A DNA stretch of 64,000 bases from Cyclobacterium sp. 1_MG-2023 (GTDB taxonomy: Bacteria; Bacteroidota; Bacteroidia; Cytophagales; Cyclobacteriaceae): the NCBI RefSeq assembly GCF_030546805.1, contig NZ_JAUOPC010000008.1, forward strand, positions 124,001-188,000, in the 5' to 3' direction. Positions 18,115 through 26,298 of this stretch are shown here, one piece after another. A program made the translations under genes and the position numbers. How positions within the stretch are numbered: position 1 is the stretch's first letter; the number at the start of each line of letters is the position of its first letter. Under the pieces are notes generated by a model. The model was not told the origin of the DNA, did not search any database, and saw nothing but the letters and a program-made list of their open reading frames with translations.

Positions 18115-20187
18115 TTAAAATTCGAATTTTACGCTTCCATTTGTTTTCAATAAGCTTCTTGCGGCCGCAAACTCAGTTTGCCATTCTTTCTCCTTATTGG
18201 ACAAAATGGACTCCCCGGACATGCTCACTGGCTGGGCAAAAGTAATGGGTAATTCTGTCAAGCCGGCAGCTAAGGAAACATCTCCCCATTGGAGGAATTT
18301 TGGTACGTGTATGGCCAAGGAAAAATAATCAACACCTTCACGATTATCGAAAAGATAACTTATTGGGGCACTTCTTAAAGTAAGAGAGTCGTAAACATCT
18401 TCCTCTAGTGCGGCGAAAAACAGGCCGGCTAAACCGGCTTCTTTTTCCCCATCGAAGATCAAATTCTCCGCAGCATATTCTGCTTTTATAAATTCGGAAA
18501 CCATAGCCAATTCACCTACCCATTGGCCAATCATGGTTTCTCCGAGCCAAAGTCTTGCCCTAGCCAAGGTATGGAAAGGAGTTAAATAATTTACCTTTTG
18601 ATCCTCAGCTGAGGCCGCTTCACCTGTACCGCTCAATTCGGCAATGACTATTCCGTATCCTTTTTGTGCCCAGACATCTACTCGTGCTTGGGGTATTTGT
18701 TGTTTGCCGGCGGCTGTTGCTAGTAAAACATAGCCAAGTCCTGAATGGCTGGGCTTCTTGATCAATAATGGAGTCAATAAATTTTCAGAACTTTCCAAAG
18801 CTAGTCTTTGCCAAGTCCCATCAGGCGAAAATCGATGAACATTTTTAACCAATGGAGAAGCTTGTATTTTCAAGAGGCTTGCTAAATCTTCAACCACTTG
18901 TTCCTTATCCAAGGAGGTTTTTTCTAAGTAATTTTTTCTCAATTGTTGGCCTTTTTCCCTGGCATATTCCGCCACCCCTACTACCTTGGGGTCTCGCTGC
19001 CCTTTAGGGAAAACCATTAATTCTTCAAAAGGAAGCACTTTAAAAGGGATTTCTTCTCGGGCACTTCCATCCCCTATTCCCTTGAGGTGTAAGTCAAACC
19101 AACCCAACATGGCCTCTCTGTCTTCAGGCCAATAGCCATGTTCTAAATCAAACAATTCATAGGCGATCTTCTCTTCAACCTCATACTGCTCAAAAATCGG
19201 TTTGGCATTGTGATAGCTACGAAGCATTTCTGAGGGATAAAAAGTAACATTGCTGTCTTTATTGTGGTTGCACATTTTCAAAGCCCTAGGTGCATAAAGT
19301 GCCAATACCCCTGAAGTCTCGGTAAAAGATAGCCCACCGGGAAGCAGTTCACATACGCAGTTGGATCCCATTACTGCAGATTCAAAGGTGCCGACGCTCA
19401 CCACGGGCATTGCTGCTTTAACCCTTTCATCCATGGCCGCAAACCACATGGTCTGATTACCTCCCCCGCTCGCTCCTGTGGCACCAATATTCTCTGCATC
19501 CACATAAGGCAATGAACTTAAAAGGTCCACCGCTCGCATATTGTCTATAACCTGGACCCCAAGAAGCGTTTCTCCTATGTTCATCAGGGAGGCGCCCAAA
19601 TTGGATCCATGGTATTCAAAATCCATATGCGTTGTACCCCTTTCTCCCGCTCCAAAGGCATCCATACTCAAACATACATATCCATTTTTTGCCAGACTAT
19701 GGGCTACTGATTGGATGTTCTCCGCACCTTTTGCTTCCTTCCAATGGCCATGCATATTGACCACAGCAGGAAAAGGCCCTTCTCCATCAGGAATAAAAAG
19801 ATTGGCTGTGGCATAAACACCGGGCTGGGTTTGAAAATAAATATTTTTGATCGCATAGCCATCCATTTGAATGGTAGCAGTTTCTTTCATGTCCAAATCC
19901 AGCTCATGATCCACTTTCAATCCACTATTGGCTAAAATCTCCTCTCTTATTTCTTCTTTCCTCTTTTCCCAATCTGGCAGGCTCTCCGGCAACAAATGGC
20001 CTGCAAATTTTATTTGGGCTTTTTGCTTCATTGTGCTATTTAGGATATCGGCACTGTGGGGAGCCAAGACTTGGGGCAAACTATCCGGCGGAACAATGGA
20101 AAAACCCATTTCATGCTTTAGCTCTGCAGAACTGGCAAGAAATGACCGGGCAATCACAAACAGACTTAAGAGAAGGATCTTTTTCAT
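18115..20187 (-). CDS. Two-domain alpha/beta hydrolase (acetyl-xylan-esterase-like)
   Basis: 690 residues with a signal peptide (ILLLSLFVIARSFLASSA). The first alpha/beta-hydrolase domain has the elbow GATGASGGGNQTMW (Ser near residue 245) and a likely catalytic His in DLEHGYWPEDRE. The C-terminal part (about 430-690) resembles a second hydrolase domain (VWAQKGYGIVIAELSGTGEA), but its elbow position reads FDGEKEAGLAG, so the usual Ser nucleophile is missing. The first domain probably removes acetyl or another acyl group from a carbohydrate. It lies 31 bases after the GH109-like gene and 39 before the oxidoreductase gene. Confidence 0.85.
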   Translation of the reverse strand: MKKILLLSLFVIARSFLASSAELKHEMGFSIVPPDSLPQVLAPHSADILNSTMKQKAQIKFAGHLLPESLPDWEKRKEEIREEILANSGLKVDHELDLDMKETATIQMDGYAIKNIYFQTQPGVYATANLFIPDGEGPFPAVVNMHGHWKEAKGAENIQSVAHSLAKNGYVCLSMDAFGAGERGTTHMDFEYHGSNLGASLMNIGETLLGVQVIDNMRAVDLLSSLPYVDAENIGATGASGGGNQTMWFAAMDERVKAAMPVVSVGTFESAVMGSNCVCELLPGGLSFTETSGVLALYAPRALKMCNHNKDSNVTFYPSEMLRSYHNAKPIFEQYEVEEKIAYELFDLEHGYWPEDREAMLGWFDLHLKGIGDGSAREEIPFKVLPFEELMVFPKGQRDPKVVGVAEYAREKGQQLRKNYLEKTSLDKEQVVEDLASLLKIQASPLVKNVHRFSPDGTWQRLALESSENLLTPLLIKKPSHSGLGYVLLATAAGKQQIPQARVDVWAQKGYGIVIAELSGTGEAASAEDQKVNYLTPFHTLARARLWLGETMIGQWVGELAMVSEFIKAEYAAENLIFDGEKEAGLAGLFFAALEEDVYDSLTLRSAPISYLFDNREGVDYFSLAIHVPKFLQWGDVSLAAGLTELPITFAQPVSMSGESILSNKEKEWQTEFAAARSLLKTNGSVKFEF

Positions 20188-20218
20188 AAATGGAAAGTAT
20201 TAAATGTGATTAGCCGGA

Positions 20219-21649
20219 TTAAAGTTTGATACCGGTGTTGCCACCATGGGTTAAATTAATGTCTACAGGTGCATTGTTTTGCCAGGAACCACCGGTGAAA
20301 TCAGGTACATCTATGGCGGAAGATCGGTTGGCTACAGACCACTCACTTAATGGGAAAATCGAACTCCATAGCGCTGCGTCATAAACATCCTGTTCTAGTG
20401 GTAAACCATTTCTTAAGCAGTCAATTAGTCGCCAGTCCATCAAAAAGTCCATTCCCCCATGGCCTCCAACCTCCTTGGCCATTTCACCAATTCTTTTGAC
20501 AATTTCAGGTTGGTATTTTTCTTCAAGCACTTTCATTTCTTCTTCCGAAAGCCATCCCTCATGGCTGGTGGCTATTCTTCCCGGCAAGGGGTACTTCATG
20601 GCCACTCCCTTGGTGCCACTTACCAAGTGAATCCTGGAATATACCCTAGGTGAAGAAACATCGTGCTGAAGCATTATGGTACTTCCATTTTTTGTTTTTA
20701 TGGTGGTCACATTCATGTTTCCTCGGAAAGGCTTCCCTACAAACTCCTTGTAGGTATCGTCTTCTTCTGCCAATTTTGCGGTCATTTCGCCCAAGACAAA
20801 ATCTTTGCTGGATACAGAAACCAAATAATCAAGCCTATCTCCTCTATTGACATTCATGGCTTGGCATATGGGGCCTAGCCCATGGGTGGGGTAAAGATTC
20901 CCATTTCTACTGGCATTATGCCTGTAACGCCACATATTCCATTTTTTCTTGCTGAATATACTGGGGATAAAATCATGTATATAGGCCCCTTCTGCATGCA
21001 CAATGTCTCCAAAAAACCCTTGGCGGACCATATTTAGGGTCATTAATTCGAAGAAATCATAACAGGTATTTTCTAGCATCATGCAGTGCTTTCTTGTTCG
21101 CTCAGAAGTTTCCACCAAGGCCCAACACTCCTCCATGGTGATTGCTGCCGGAACTTCCACTGCCGCATGTTTGTCGGTTTCCATGGCATAAAGTGCTATG
21201 GGGGTATGCAATTCCCAGGGGGTGGTAATATAAATCAAGTCCAGATCTTTTCGCTCGACTAATTTTTGCCATATTTCTGCATCTCCGGAATACAATTCCG
21301 GATTGTGGGAGGTTTCAGAAAGCTTTTCCTTGGCCTGCTCCGCTTGCTTAGGCCTTAGGTCACACAAGGCCTTGATGTCCACACCATCAATTTTGCTCAA
21401 TCTCCTAACAGCTGCAGATCCCCTGCTTCCCAATCCAATTACACCTATCCTTACGGTTTCAATTTTTGGAGCGGCATAACCGGACATATTGAAAACTTGT
21501 TTGTGCTTTTTATGCGCCAGTTTTTTAATTTGTTCGTAGCCTTTGCTTTCATCGGCGCCAAAGCTTGATCCCGGAAATAAGGCCGAGCCCGCCACACCAA
21601 GACCCGAAATACCGGATAATTTTAGAAAATCTCTTCGCTTATTTTTCAT
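20219..21649 (-). CDS. GH109-like NAD-dependent glycosidase (Gfo/Idh/MocA fold)
   Basis: 476 residues. Tat-like signal (RRDFLKLSGISGLGVAGSAL). The Rossmann motif VRIGVIGLGSRGSAAVRRL, the block IYITTPWELHTPIALYAMET, and AEGAYIHDFI, NLYPTHGLGPICQAMN and RGDRLDYLVS match glycoside hydrolase family 109, founded on an alpha-N-acetylgalactosaminidase that uses tightly bound NAD. The call to GH109 rests on remembered motifs, not a search; a related sugar dehydrogenase is the alternative. It is now the first intact gene of the operon. The SusD relic and operator lie directly upstream. Confidence 0.85.
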   Translation of the reverse strand: MKNKRRDFLKLSGISGLGVAGSALFPGSSFGADESKGYEQIKKLAHKKHKQVFNMSGYAAPKIETVRIGVIGLGSRGSAAVRRLSKIDGVDIKALCDLRPKQAEQAKEKLSETSHNPELYSGDAEIWQKLVERKDLDLIYITTPWELHTPIALYAMETDKHAAVEVPAAITMEECWALVETSERTRKHCMMLENTCYDFFELMTLNMVRQGFFGDIVHAEGAYIHDFIPSIFSKKKWNMWRYRHNASRNGNLYPTHGLGPICQAMNVNRGDRLDYLVSVSSKDFVLGEMTAKLAEEDDTYKEFVGKPFRGNMNVTTIKTKNGSTIMLQHDVSSPRVYSRIHLVSGTKGVAMKYPLPGRIATSHEGWLSEEEMKVLEEKYQPEIVKRIGEMAKEVGGHGGMDFLMDWRLIDCLRNGLPLEQDVYDAALWSSIFPLSEWSVANRSSAIDVPDFTGGSWQNNAPVDINLTHGGNTGIKL

Positions 21650-21741
21650 AGAACAAAATATTTAACACTCAATATATAAAAAAATGATGTACGTACCCTA
21701 AAATAAAATACATACATCACTTTTTTCATCGAAAAAGCAAT

Positions 21742-21828
21742 TTAAGGGGCCACATTATACCCAGGATTCTGCTCCAACAGGCCATTTTTATTTATTTCGG
21801 ACTGAGGAATAGGGAGTAAATTAGGTAT
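21742..21828 (-). pseudogene. C-terminal relic of a SusD-family gene (copy A)
   Basis: Minus-strand frame NLLPIPQSEINKNGLLEQ, then NPGYNVAP and a stop at 21744-21742. The pattern of PIPQSE followed by QNPGY is the classic C-terminus of SusD proteins. Only about 26 codons remain, and the rest of SusD and all of SusC are gone. It stands 93 bases upstream of the GH109-like gene, where a SusD gene would be expected in a complete utilisation locus. A diverged copy is at 27936-27998. Confidence 0.75.
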
Positions 21829-21933
21829 TTACTTAATATGATCCCCTTGAACCGAAGCCTATTATAGGGCAATTCTTAAGTTAAATTTACCCCATTAACC
21901 TTTTAAATTAATTAAAACAGTAAAATTTAATCG

Positions 21934-21947
21934 CGATAACGTTATCG
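21934..21947. promoter_or_regulatory. LacI-type operator candidate (copy A)
   Basis: CGATAACGTTATCG is a perfect 14-base palindrome with the central CG step typical of LacI/GalR operators. It lies about 285 bases upstream of the GH109-like start, just above the SusD relic, so it would have controlled the original SusC/SusD operon. The LacI gene at 13252 is the natural candidate regulator. Confidence 0.6.
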
Positions 21948-22116
21948 AAAAACCAAATGATCATTGCATCAAAAAATAACCCCATCTTATAAACTAATAA
22001 AAAAATGCCTACAATAATTTAGATGGGAATCGTTTGAAAAACAGGGCATTGAGGGTTATTTGAATTCGCTATCCTTTTTATTACACGTTTATAATTATTT
22101 ACAAACGGTTAGCGTA

Positions 22117-22262
22117 ACAATTCTTTCAGTTGACCTTATAGCCAAACCCTGGTATTTTATACGGCCTAAGCGCATCTATGCACTTCTAAATATAAATTCT
22201 TAGTTAGAAAAGTTATCTTTGGAAGGTGGATAAAGTGCATAGTGCACTTTATTCGGATGTTA
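22117..22262. repeat. 146-base leader repeat, copy 1 (upstream of AIPR gene)
   Basis: This segment matches 25268-25414 with only a few substitutions and one indel. On the minus strand its outer half corresponds to part of a group II intron reverse-transcriptase remnant (clear only in copy 2). Its inner half holds a TATCTTTG box (22214-22221) and the palindrome AAAGTGCATAGTGCACTTT (22232-22250, one mismatch). It ends 16 bases before the AIPR start, so it is that gene's promoter and leader. The 3' part of the intron found in copy 2 is absent here. Confidence 0.8.
22214..22221 (+). promoter_or_regulatory. -7 promoter box for AIPR gene
   Basis: TATCTTTG is a perfect match to the Bacteroidota -7 consensus TAnnTTTG. 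No good TTG box is seen about 20 bases upstream. The AIPR start follows 57 bases later. The same box is at 25366-25373 in the second leader copy. Confidence 0.5.
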
Positions 22263-22278
22263 GTTACAATAACCTGAA

Positions 22279-23997
22279 ATGAGTAGGATACACGTAAATC
22301 ATATCAAAACAAAGTTGACTGAGGTCTTTGAAGGAATCATTGACCTTTCTGATGCTCCTAGTTCGGGGGATCAAAGAGATAATTTCTTTCTAACACGTGC
22401 ACAATGTGCTTATGCAATTATGCATCACTCCAATGCTTCCGCTCCTCAAGCTGCACAATCAATTGTTGATGGCGGAGATGATAATGGCGTTGATGGTATT
22501 TTTTATGATCCAAATAGTAAAACTCTTTATATAGCCCAATCAAAATGGATCCACAATGGGACAGGAGAACCGAGTAATGGAGATGTGAAGAAATTTATTG
22601 CTGGAATAAAGGATCTGTTTGATTTCAAATTTGAACGATTCAACAGAAAAATAAGAACCAAACAACAAATTATTGAAGCTGCAATCTGTGATCACAAAAC
22701 GAGATATCAGATTATTTTAACTTATACTGGAATTAATGATTTGGCCGAGCCATCGAAAAGAGATTTCGAAGATTTACTAGGTGAATTTAATGATGCATCT
22801 GAAATTGTCTATTTATCAGTTTTTAACCAAGCTAGAATTCACTCATCGATAGTTTCTTCCAGTGCTGAAAACGAACCGATTGATTTAACCGTTCAACTAA
22901 ATTCCTTTGGAAAAATACAGGACCCGGTGAACGCGTTCTATGGCCAGGTCAATGGCGTAGAAATTTATGGTTGGTGGGACACTTACCGAGACAGACTATT
23001 CGCAAAAAACATTAGAGGGGTCTTAGGCGATTCCAATGTAAACCTTGAAATCGCAGAAACTCTCAAAGAGAACCCAAGTGAGTTTTGGTTCTTAAATAAT
23101 GGTATTACAATGATTTGTGACACTGTTGAGAAAAACATGGTTGGAGGCGCTACAACAGAGGTTGGTCAATTCGCATGTACAAATTTAAGTGTAGTCAATG
23201 GTGCGCAAACTGTAAGTACAATAGGTAGATTTGGCGAACAAGATCCATCGGCTTTAGCCAGTGTTTTTGTTCCAGTGAGAATCATATCGCTGTCTGAAAC
23301 TGTTGAAGGATTTGGGCAAAAGATAACAAAGGCGAACAATACCCAAAATAAAGTTGAAGCTCGTGATTTTGTAACATTCGATCCTGAACAGACCAGATTA
23401 CGAGATGAATTACTTATGGACGATGTAGATTATCATTTCAGTCGAGGACAGTACACTAATGATGACAAAGAGTCATTCGGCCTAATCCAAGCAACTACTT
23501 CACTCGCTTGTGCCTCTAATAATACTGCCATAGTCGTTCAACTCAAACGTGAAATTGGAAAGCTTTGGGACGACCTTGAAAAGGCTCCATACAAAAGTTT
23601 ATTTAACCCTACAATTACCGGTCGTTTTGTTAGAAATTGTGTAAAAACACAAGAAATTATTGATGCTTCCATAAAAGATAAAATAGATTCCATGGATAAA
23701 GGAAGAGATCAAAGCATTGTTATTCACGGTAATCGAATTATAGCACAACTAATTTTCAAGGATTTAAATAAAAGCAAGTATGGTAATTCCATATTTAACT
23801 TTGATAGTCCTGAGCTGAAAACTAAGATGGATGGTTTTGTTGATTCATATTTCGATAAGATTAAAACCATTATCGATCGAGACTATGATAACGCAATGAT
23901 TCCAACCTTGTTTAAAAATTTAAGTAAGTGTGAGGGTATTGTTGAAGAAATAGTAACTAATCGAGTAGCCCGACCTGAGCCAAATAGCTCAGGTTGA
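22279..23997 (+). CDS. AIPR-family protein (abortive-infection phage resistance)
   Basis: 572 residues, cytoplasmic. An N-terminal region with SIVDGGDDNGVDGIFYDP and LYIAQSKW resembles a restriction-endonuclease-like (PD-(D/E)xK) fold. The AIPR core follows: NPSEFWFLNNGITMICDTVE (about residue 270), LSVVNGAQTVSTIGRFGE, and KANNTQNKVEARDFV. AIPR proteins give phage resistance by abortive infection. The last 12 codons and the stop (from about 23960) are made of intron domain VI sequence, so the native C-terminus was lost or replaced. Base use is AT-rich, like the neighbouring island genes. Confidence 0.85.
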   Translation: MSRIHVNHIKTKLTEVFEGIIDLSDAPSSGDQRDNFFLTRAQCAYAIMHHSNASAPQAAQSIVDGGDDNGVDGIFYDPNSKTLYIAQSKWIHNGTGEPSNGDVKKFIAGIKDLFDFKFERFNRKIRTKQQIIEAAICDHKTRYQIILTYTGINDLAEPSKRDFEDLLGEFNDASEIVYLSVFNQARIHSSIVSSSAENEPIDLTVQLNSFGKIQDPVNAFYGQVNGVEIYGWWDTYRDRLFAKNIRGVLGDSNVNLEIAETLKENPSEFWFLNNGITMICDTVEKNMVGGATTEVGQFACTNLSVVNGAQTVSTIGRFGEQDPSALASVFVPVRIISLSETVEGFGQKITKANNTQNKVEARDFVTFDPEQTRLRDELLMDDVDYHFSRGQYTNDDKESFGLIQATTSLACASNNTAIVVQLKREIGKLWDDLEKAPYKSLFNPTITGRFVRNCVKTQEIIDASIKDKIDSMDKGRDQSIVIHGNRIIAQLIFKDLNKSKYGNSIFNFDSPELKTKMDGFVDSYFDKIKTIIDRDYDNAMIPTLFKNLSKCEGIVEEIVTNRVARPEPNSSG

Positions 23998-24420
23998 GTC
24001 TCTCACACCATCCCGGTCGACGGGAGTCTCGTATACGGCGGTTCATCAAGCATAGGACAATCGCTCTTTTCACCGGCTACCCCTTTCCGCTACTTTTAAG
24101 ATAAGGTTACACGATCGCTCCTTATCGAATTTTCACTTCACCTGATGTTCAATCCTTCACTACCTTGTAAGGCTTCTCTGTATTTCAGAGCTTGTTTCCA
24201 GTAGCTTCTATGACCTACCGTTTGGACGGCACAGGTCGGCTGAATTTTTCGCACATAGAAACCGAATCTATTCCAAGACCACCCCTGTAAAAAAACAGGG
24301 CAGGCATTGCCACTTGCTTGGCTTCGGGTAACGACTCCCGCGCTTAAGGGATACCGAAGAGATACGGCACAGGCTACTGACATGCTTCAGCACAGGTTTT
24401 CACCCGTTGGAACGGTCAAC
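23960..24420 (-). mobile_element. ORF-less group II intron remnant (I1)
   Basis: Read on the minus strand: a 5' region GTTGACCGTTCC followed by AACGGGTGAAAACCTGTGC, a domain I-like stretch including TAGAAGCTACTGG (24207-24195), then GAACCGCCGTATACG (24044-24030) for the domain V 5' strand, GGTGTGAGAG, and a domain VI hairpin (CCTGAGC/GCTCAGG) ending in GGGCTACTCGAT. These are group II intron hallmarks. No reverse transcriptase remains in the roughly 461 bases. The closing strand of domain V is altered and contains TCCCGGTCGACGGGA (24011-24025), so splicing is doubtful. It overlaps the end of the AIPR gene in antisense. Confidence 0.75.
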
Positions 24421-24565
24421 TTTTTGACCTATATTCACCATTCAAGGTACACACAAAACCTATACGCAATACCCTTGGGGATACTGCGCATAGCCAGACC
24501 GTTGTGCTGCATGCTAGAAGACCGACAATATTGATAATTTTTGTAACTTTGATAAAAAATAAATC

Positions 24566-24793
24566 ATGGGACACGAAGCGATTAAATTAGAACTTATAGA
24601 ATGGCTTACAAAGCTGGATGACAATGAGACAATTGAATATTTAAAAATTGTGAAAGACTCCAAATCTAATGAAAATGACTGGTGGGATGATTTATCTGAC
24701 ATACAAAAACAGGGGATTGAGAGAGGACTAAATGATATTAAAAATGGTCGGACGATGTCTCACGATGAAGTAAAAAGTAAATATGGACTATAA
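24566..24793 (+). CDS. Antitoxin of a RelE/ParE-type module
   Basis: 75 residues. The pattern DWWDDLSDIQKQGIERGLND followed by MSHDEVKSKYGL is that of small Bacteroidota antitoxins that bind RelE/ParE toxins. Its 3' end overlaps the toxin gene by 11 bases, showing translational coupling. It starts about 145 bases after the 5' end of intron remnant I1, and a TATATTCA box in that gap may serve as promoter. It should neutralise the toxin and repress its own operon. Confidence 0.82.
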   Translation: MGHEAIKLELIEWLTKLDDNETIEYLKIVKDSKSNENDWWDDLSDIQKQGIERGLNDIKNGRTMSHDEVKSKYGL

Positions 24794-25076
24794 GTTACGA
24801 TGGTCAGATGAATCTGTTAAAAATCTTGAGGATATTCTTGATGATATCAAAGTTAAATGGACTGATAAAGAAGTCGATAATTTTAAAAGTAAATTGAGCC
24901 ATCAACTAGATTTAATAGTCCAAAATCCGCTCATGTTTCCTGCCTCGACAATTAAAAATGGATTGAGAAAAGCTGTATTGAGTAAACAAACGACTATTTT
25001 TTATCAGGTTATTGACGATATAGTTTATTTGACTTTTATCCATATCAACAAAAAGGATATCAATAATATTATATAA
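24783..25076 (+). CDS. RelE/ParE-type toxin
   Basis: 97 residues, the usual toxin size. Motifs: YKLRWSDESVKNLEDILDDI at the N-terminus, NPLMFPAS in the middle and the ending IFYQVIDDIVYLTFIHINKK, as in the RelE/ParE superfamily. Members either cleave ribosome-bound mRNA or poison gyrase; sequence alone does not settle which. It overlaps its antitoxin. Intron remnant I2 begins only 14 bases after its stop codon. Confidence 0.82.
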   Translation: MDYKLRWSDESVKNLEDILDDIKVKWTDKEVDNFKSKLSHQLDLIVQNPLMFPASTIKNGLRKAVLSKQTTIFYQVIDDIVYLTFIHINKKDINNII

Positions 25077-25090
25077 AGCACGCCAGCACA

Positions 25091-25383
25091 GTCGAGTAGA
25101 CGGCCGTGAGCCAAAAGCTCATGATGCACCTCTCACACCATCCCGGTCGACCGGGACCAAATACAGTATCTCAGACGATTCCTCAACCACTTATCAAGCT
25201 TAATAAGTTTGGATTTTATATTGGCCAAACGATAATTGTTTATCCAGCCCATCCATACTTTAGCCCGACAATTCTTTCAGTAGACCTTATAGCCAAACCC
25301 TGGTATTTTATACGGCCTAAACGCATATATGCACTTCTAAATATAAATTCTTAGTTAGAAAAAGTTATCTTTGGAAGGCGGAC
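25091..25383 (-). mobile_element. Truncated group II intron remnant (I2) with RT/maturase fragment
   Basis: The minus-strand 3' end is GTCTACTCGAC, preceded by a domain VI hairpin (ATGAGC/GCTCA) and GGTGTGAGAGG. Upstream, at 25330-25157, lies a reverse-transcriptase maturase fragment: GWINNYRLANIKSKL then IKLDKWLRNRLRYCIW, the X-domain signature of group II intron proteins. The fragment is broken (stop codons upstream) and runs directly into the palindrome TCCCGGTCGACCGGGA (25141-25156) where domain V should be. It overlaps the leader repeat at 25268-25414. Clearly dead as an intron. Confidence 0.8.
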
Positions 25384-25414
25384 AAAGTGCACAGTGCACT
25401 TTATTCGGATGTTA
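25268..25414. repeat. 146-base leader repeat, copy 2
   Basis: A near-identical copy of 22117-22262. It includes a TATCTTTG box (25366-25373) and the palindrome AAAGTGCACAGTGCACTTT (25384-25402), perfect here around a central base. It ends 13 bases before the start of the winged-helix membrane protein gene. Because intron I2 continues into it, the repeat probably spread as part of the intron or its 5' flank. Confidence 0.8.
25366..25373 (+). promoter_or_regulatory. -7 promoter box in leader copy 2
   Basis: TATCTTTG matches the TAnnTTTG consensus, 55 bases before the ATG at 25428. The palindrome at 25384-25402 lies just after the expected start site, a position suited to an operator or a 5' leader hairpin. 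Confidence 0.5.
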
Positions 25415-25427
25415 TCACCAATATGAA

Positions 25428-26234
25428 ATGAACGAATTGGAAGGAAAAATTGATTGGATGTTGTTTGAAATCCACAAAAAAGGATGGCTATCCCTTTCAA
25501 AAGATGATTCAGAAATTACATTTAATGCAAAGACTGAATTAGCTGCTTATGGCCTTATAGAACGACAATCACAGCATTCATGGAAATTAACGCGTGAAGG
25601 ATTTGAAGCTGTTAAACTTGGAGGATACGCTCAATGGAGAGAATCTCAGAAAAAAGTAACTACAGACAATGCAAGTATTAGGGTAAATGCTGAAAATGTT
25701 TCTATTGTCAACGGAGATAAAAATTCTGTTAAACAATCAAACAAAAGCTTGAAAAAGACCAAAGAAGACTCTACTCTTAAAAAAATAGTAATTGGAGTAG
25801 TCATCTCTTTAATATCAGCCGCAATTATTTATTTTTTGGCTAATTATAGTTCTTCTAAGACGGAATTACAAAACACAAAACAGTCGTCTAAGATTGAAAG
25901 TGGTAATTCAGATAGCCCCCCAGTTGTTGATTTTGTTAACGGAGAAAAGGGCACTATCTATTACTCGATTCAAATTGAACTAATTGACACATTAATAATC
26001 CAAACTGCTGAAAAATTTGGAGATCAAGCAAAGGCTGTAAGTTATCTAAAAGAACGAGCTCGGAATGAACTTATAAGTTCATTAGAAAAAACAAAATTGT
26101 CATTTGCAAGAAAGAACAGAGATAGTTTATCTAAAGAGATTGTAGCCAAAACGTTAAATGACCAATTCTATAGTGGACATAAAATCATTTCTTTAAATAT
26201 TAATGAAATTAAAACTGGTGCTAACACTAAATAA
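25428..26234 (+). CDS. Winged-helix-like membrane protein, possible defence gene
   Basis: 268 residues from the ATG at 25428. An earlier in-frame ATG at 25371 lies inside the shared promoter leader and is rejected. The N-terminal 70 residues (KIDWMLFEIHKKGWLSLSKD, later YGLIERQSQHSWKLTREGFE) look like a small winged-helix domain. One transmembrane helix follows (IVIGVVISLISAAIIYFLA, about residues 122-140). The C-terminal part (AVSYLKERARNELISSLEK, LSKEIVAKTLNDQF, ISLNINEIK) resembles the second half of an SPFH/band-7 domain; this is a weak inference. The family is not recognised. It is 64 bases upstream of a possible nuclease gene and probably in one operon with it. Confidence 0.65.
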   Translation: MNELEGKIDWMLFEIHKKGWLSLSKDDSEITFNAKTELAAYGLIERQSQHSWKLTREGFEAVKLGGYAQWRESQKKVTTDNASIRVNAENVSIVNGDKNSVKQSNKSLKKTKEDSTLKKIVIGVVISLISAAIIYFLANYSSSKTELQNTKQSSKIESGNSDSPPVVDFVNGEKGTIYYSIQIELIDTLIIQTAEKFGDQAKAVSYLKERARNELISSLEKTKLSFARKNRDSLSKEIVAKTLNDQFYSGHKIISLNINEIKTGANTK

Positions 26235-26298
26235 ACCCAAGCTATCACCAGTGTTTATTTTAACCGTTTTGTGTAATGCTGAAAAACCTTGTGCTTAA

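Noticed and set aside
24138-24383. Minus-strand 81-codon open frame
   Set aside because: It coincides with domain I-type structure of intron remnant I1, so it is RNA-coding sequence, not a protein gene.
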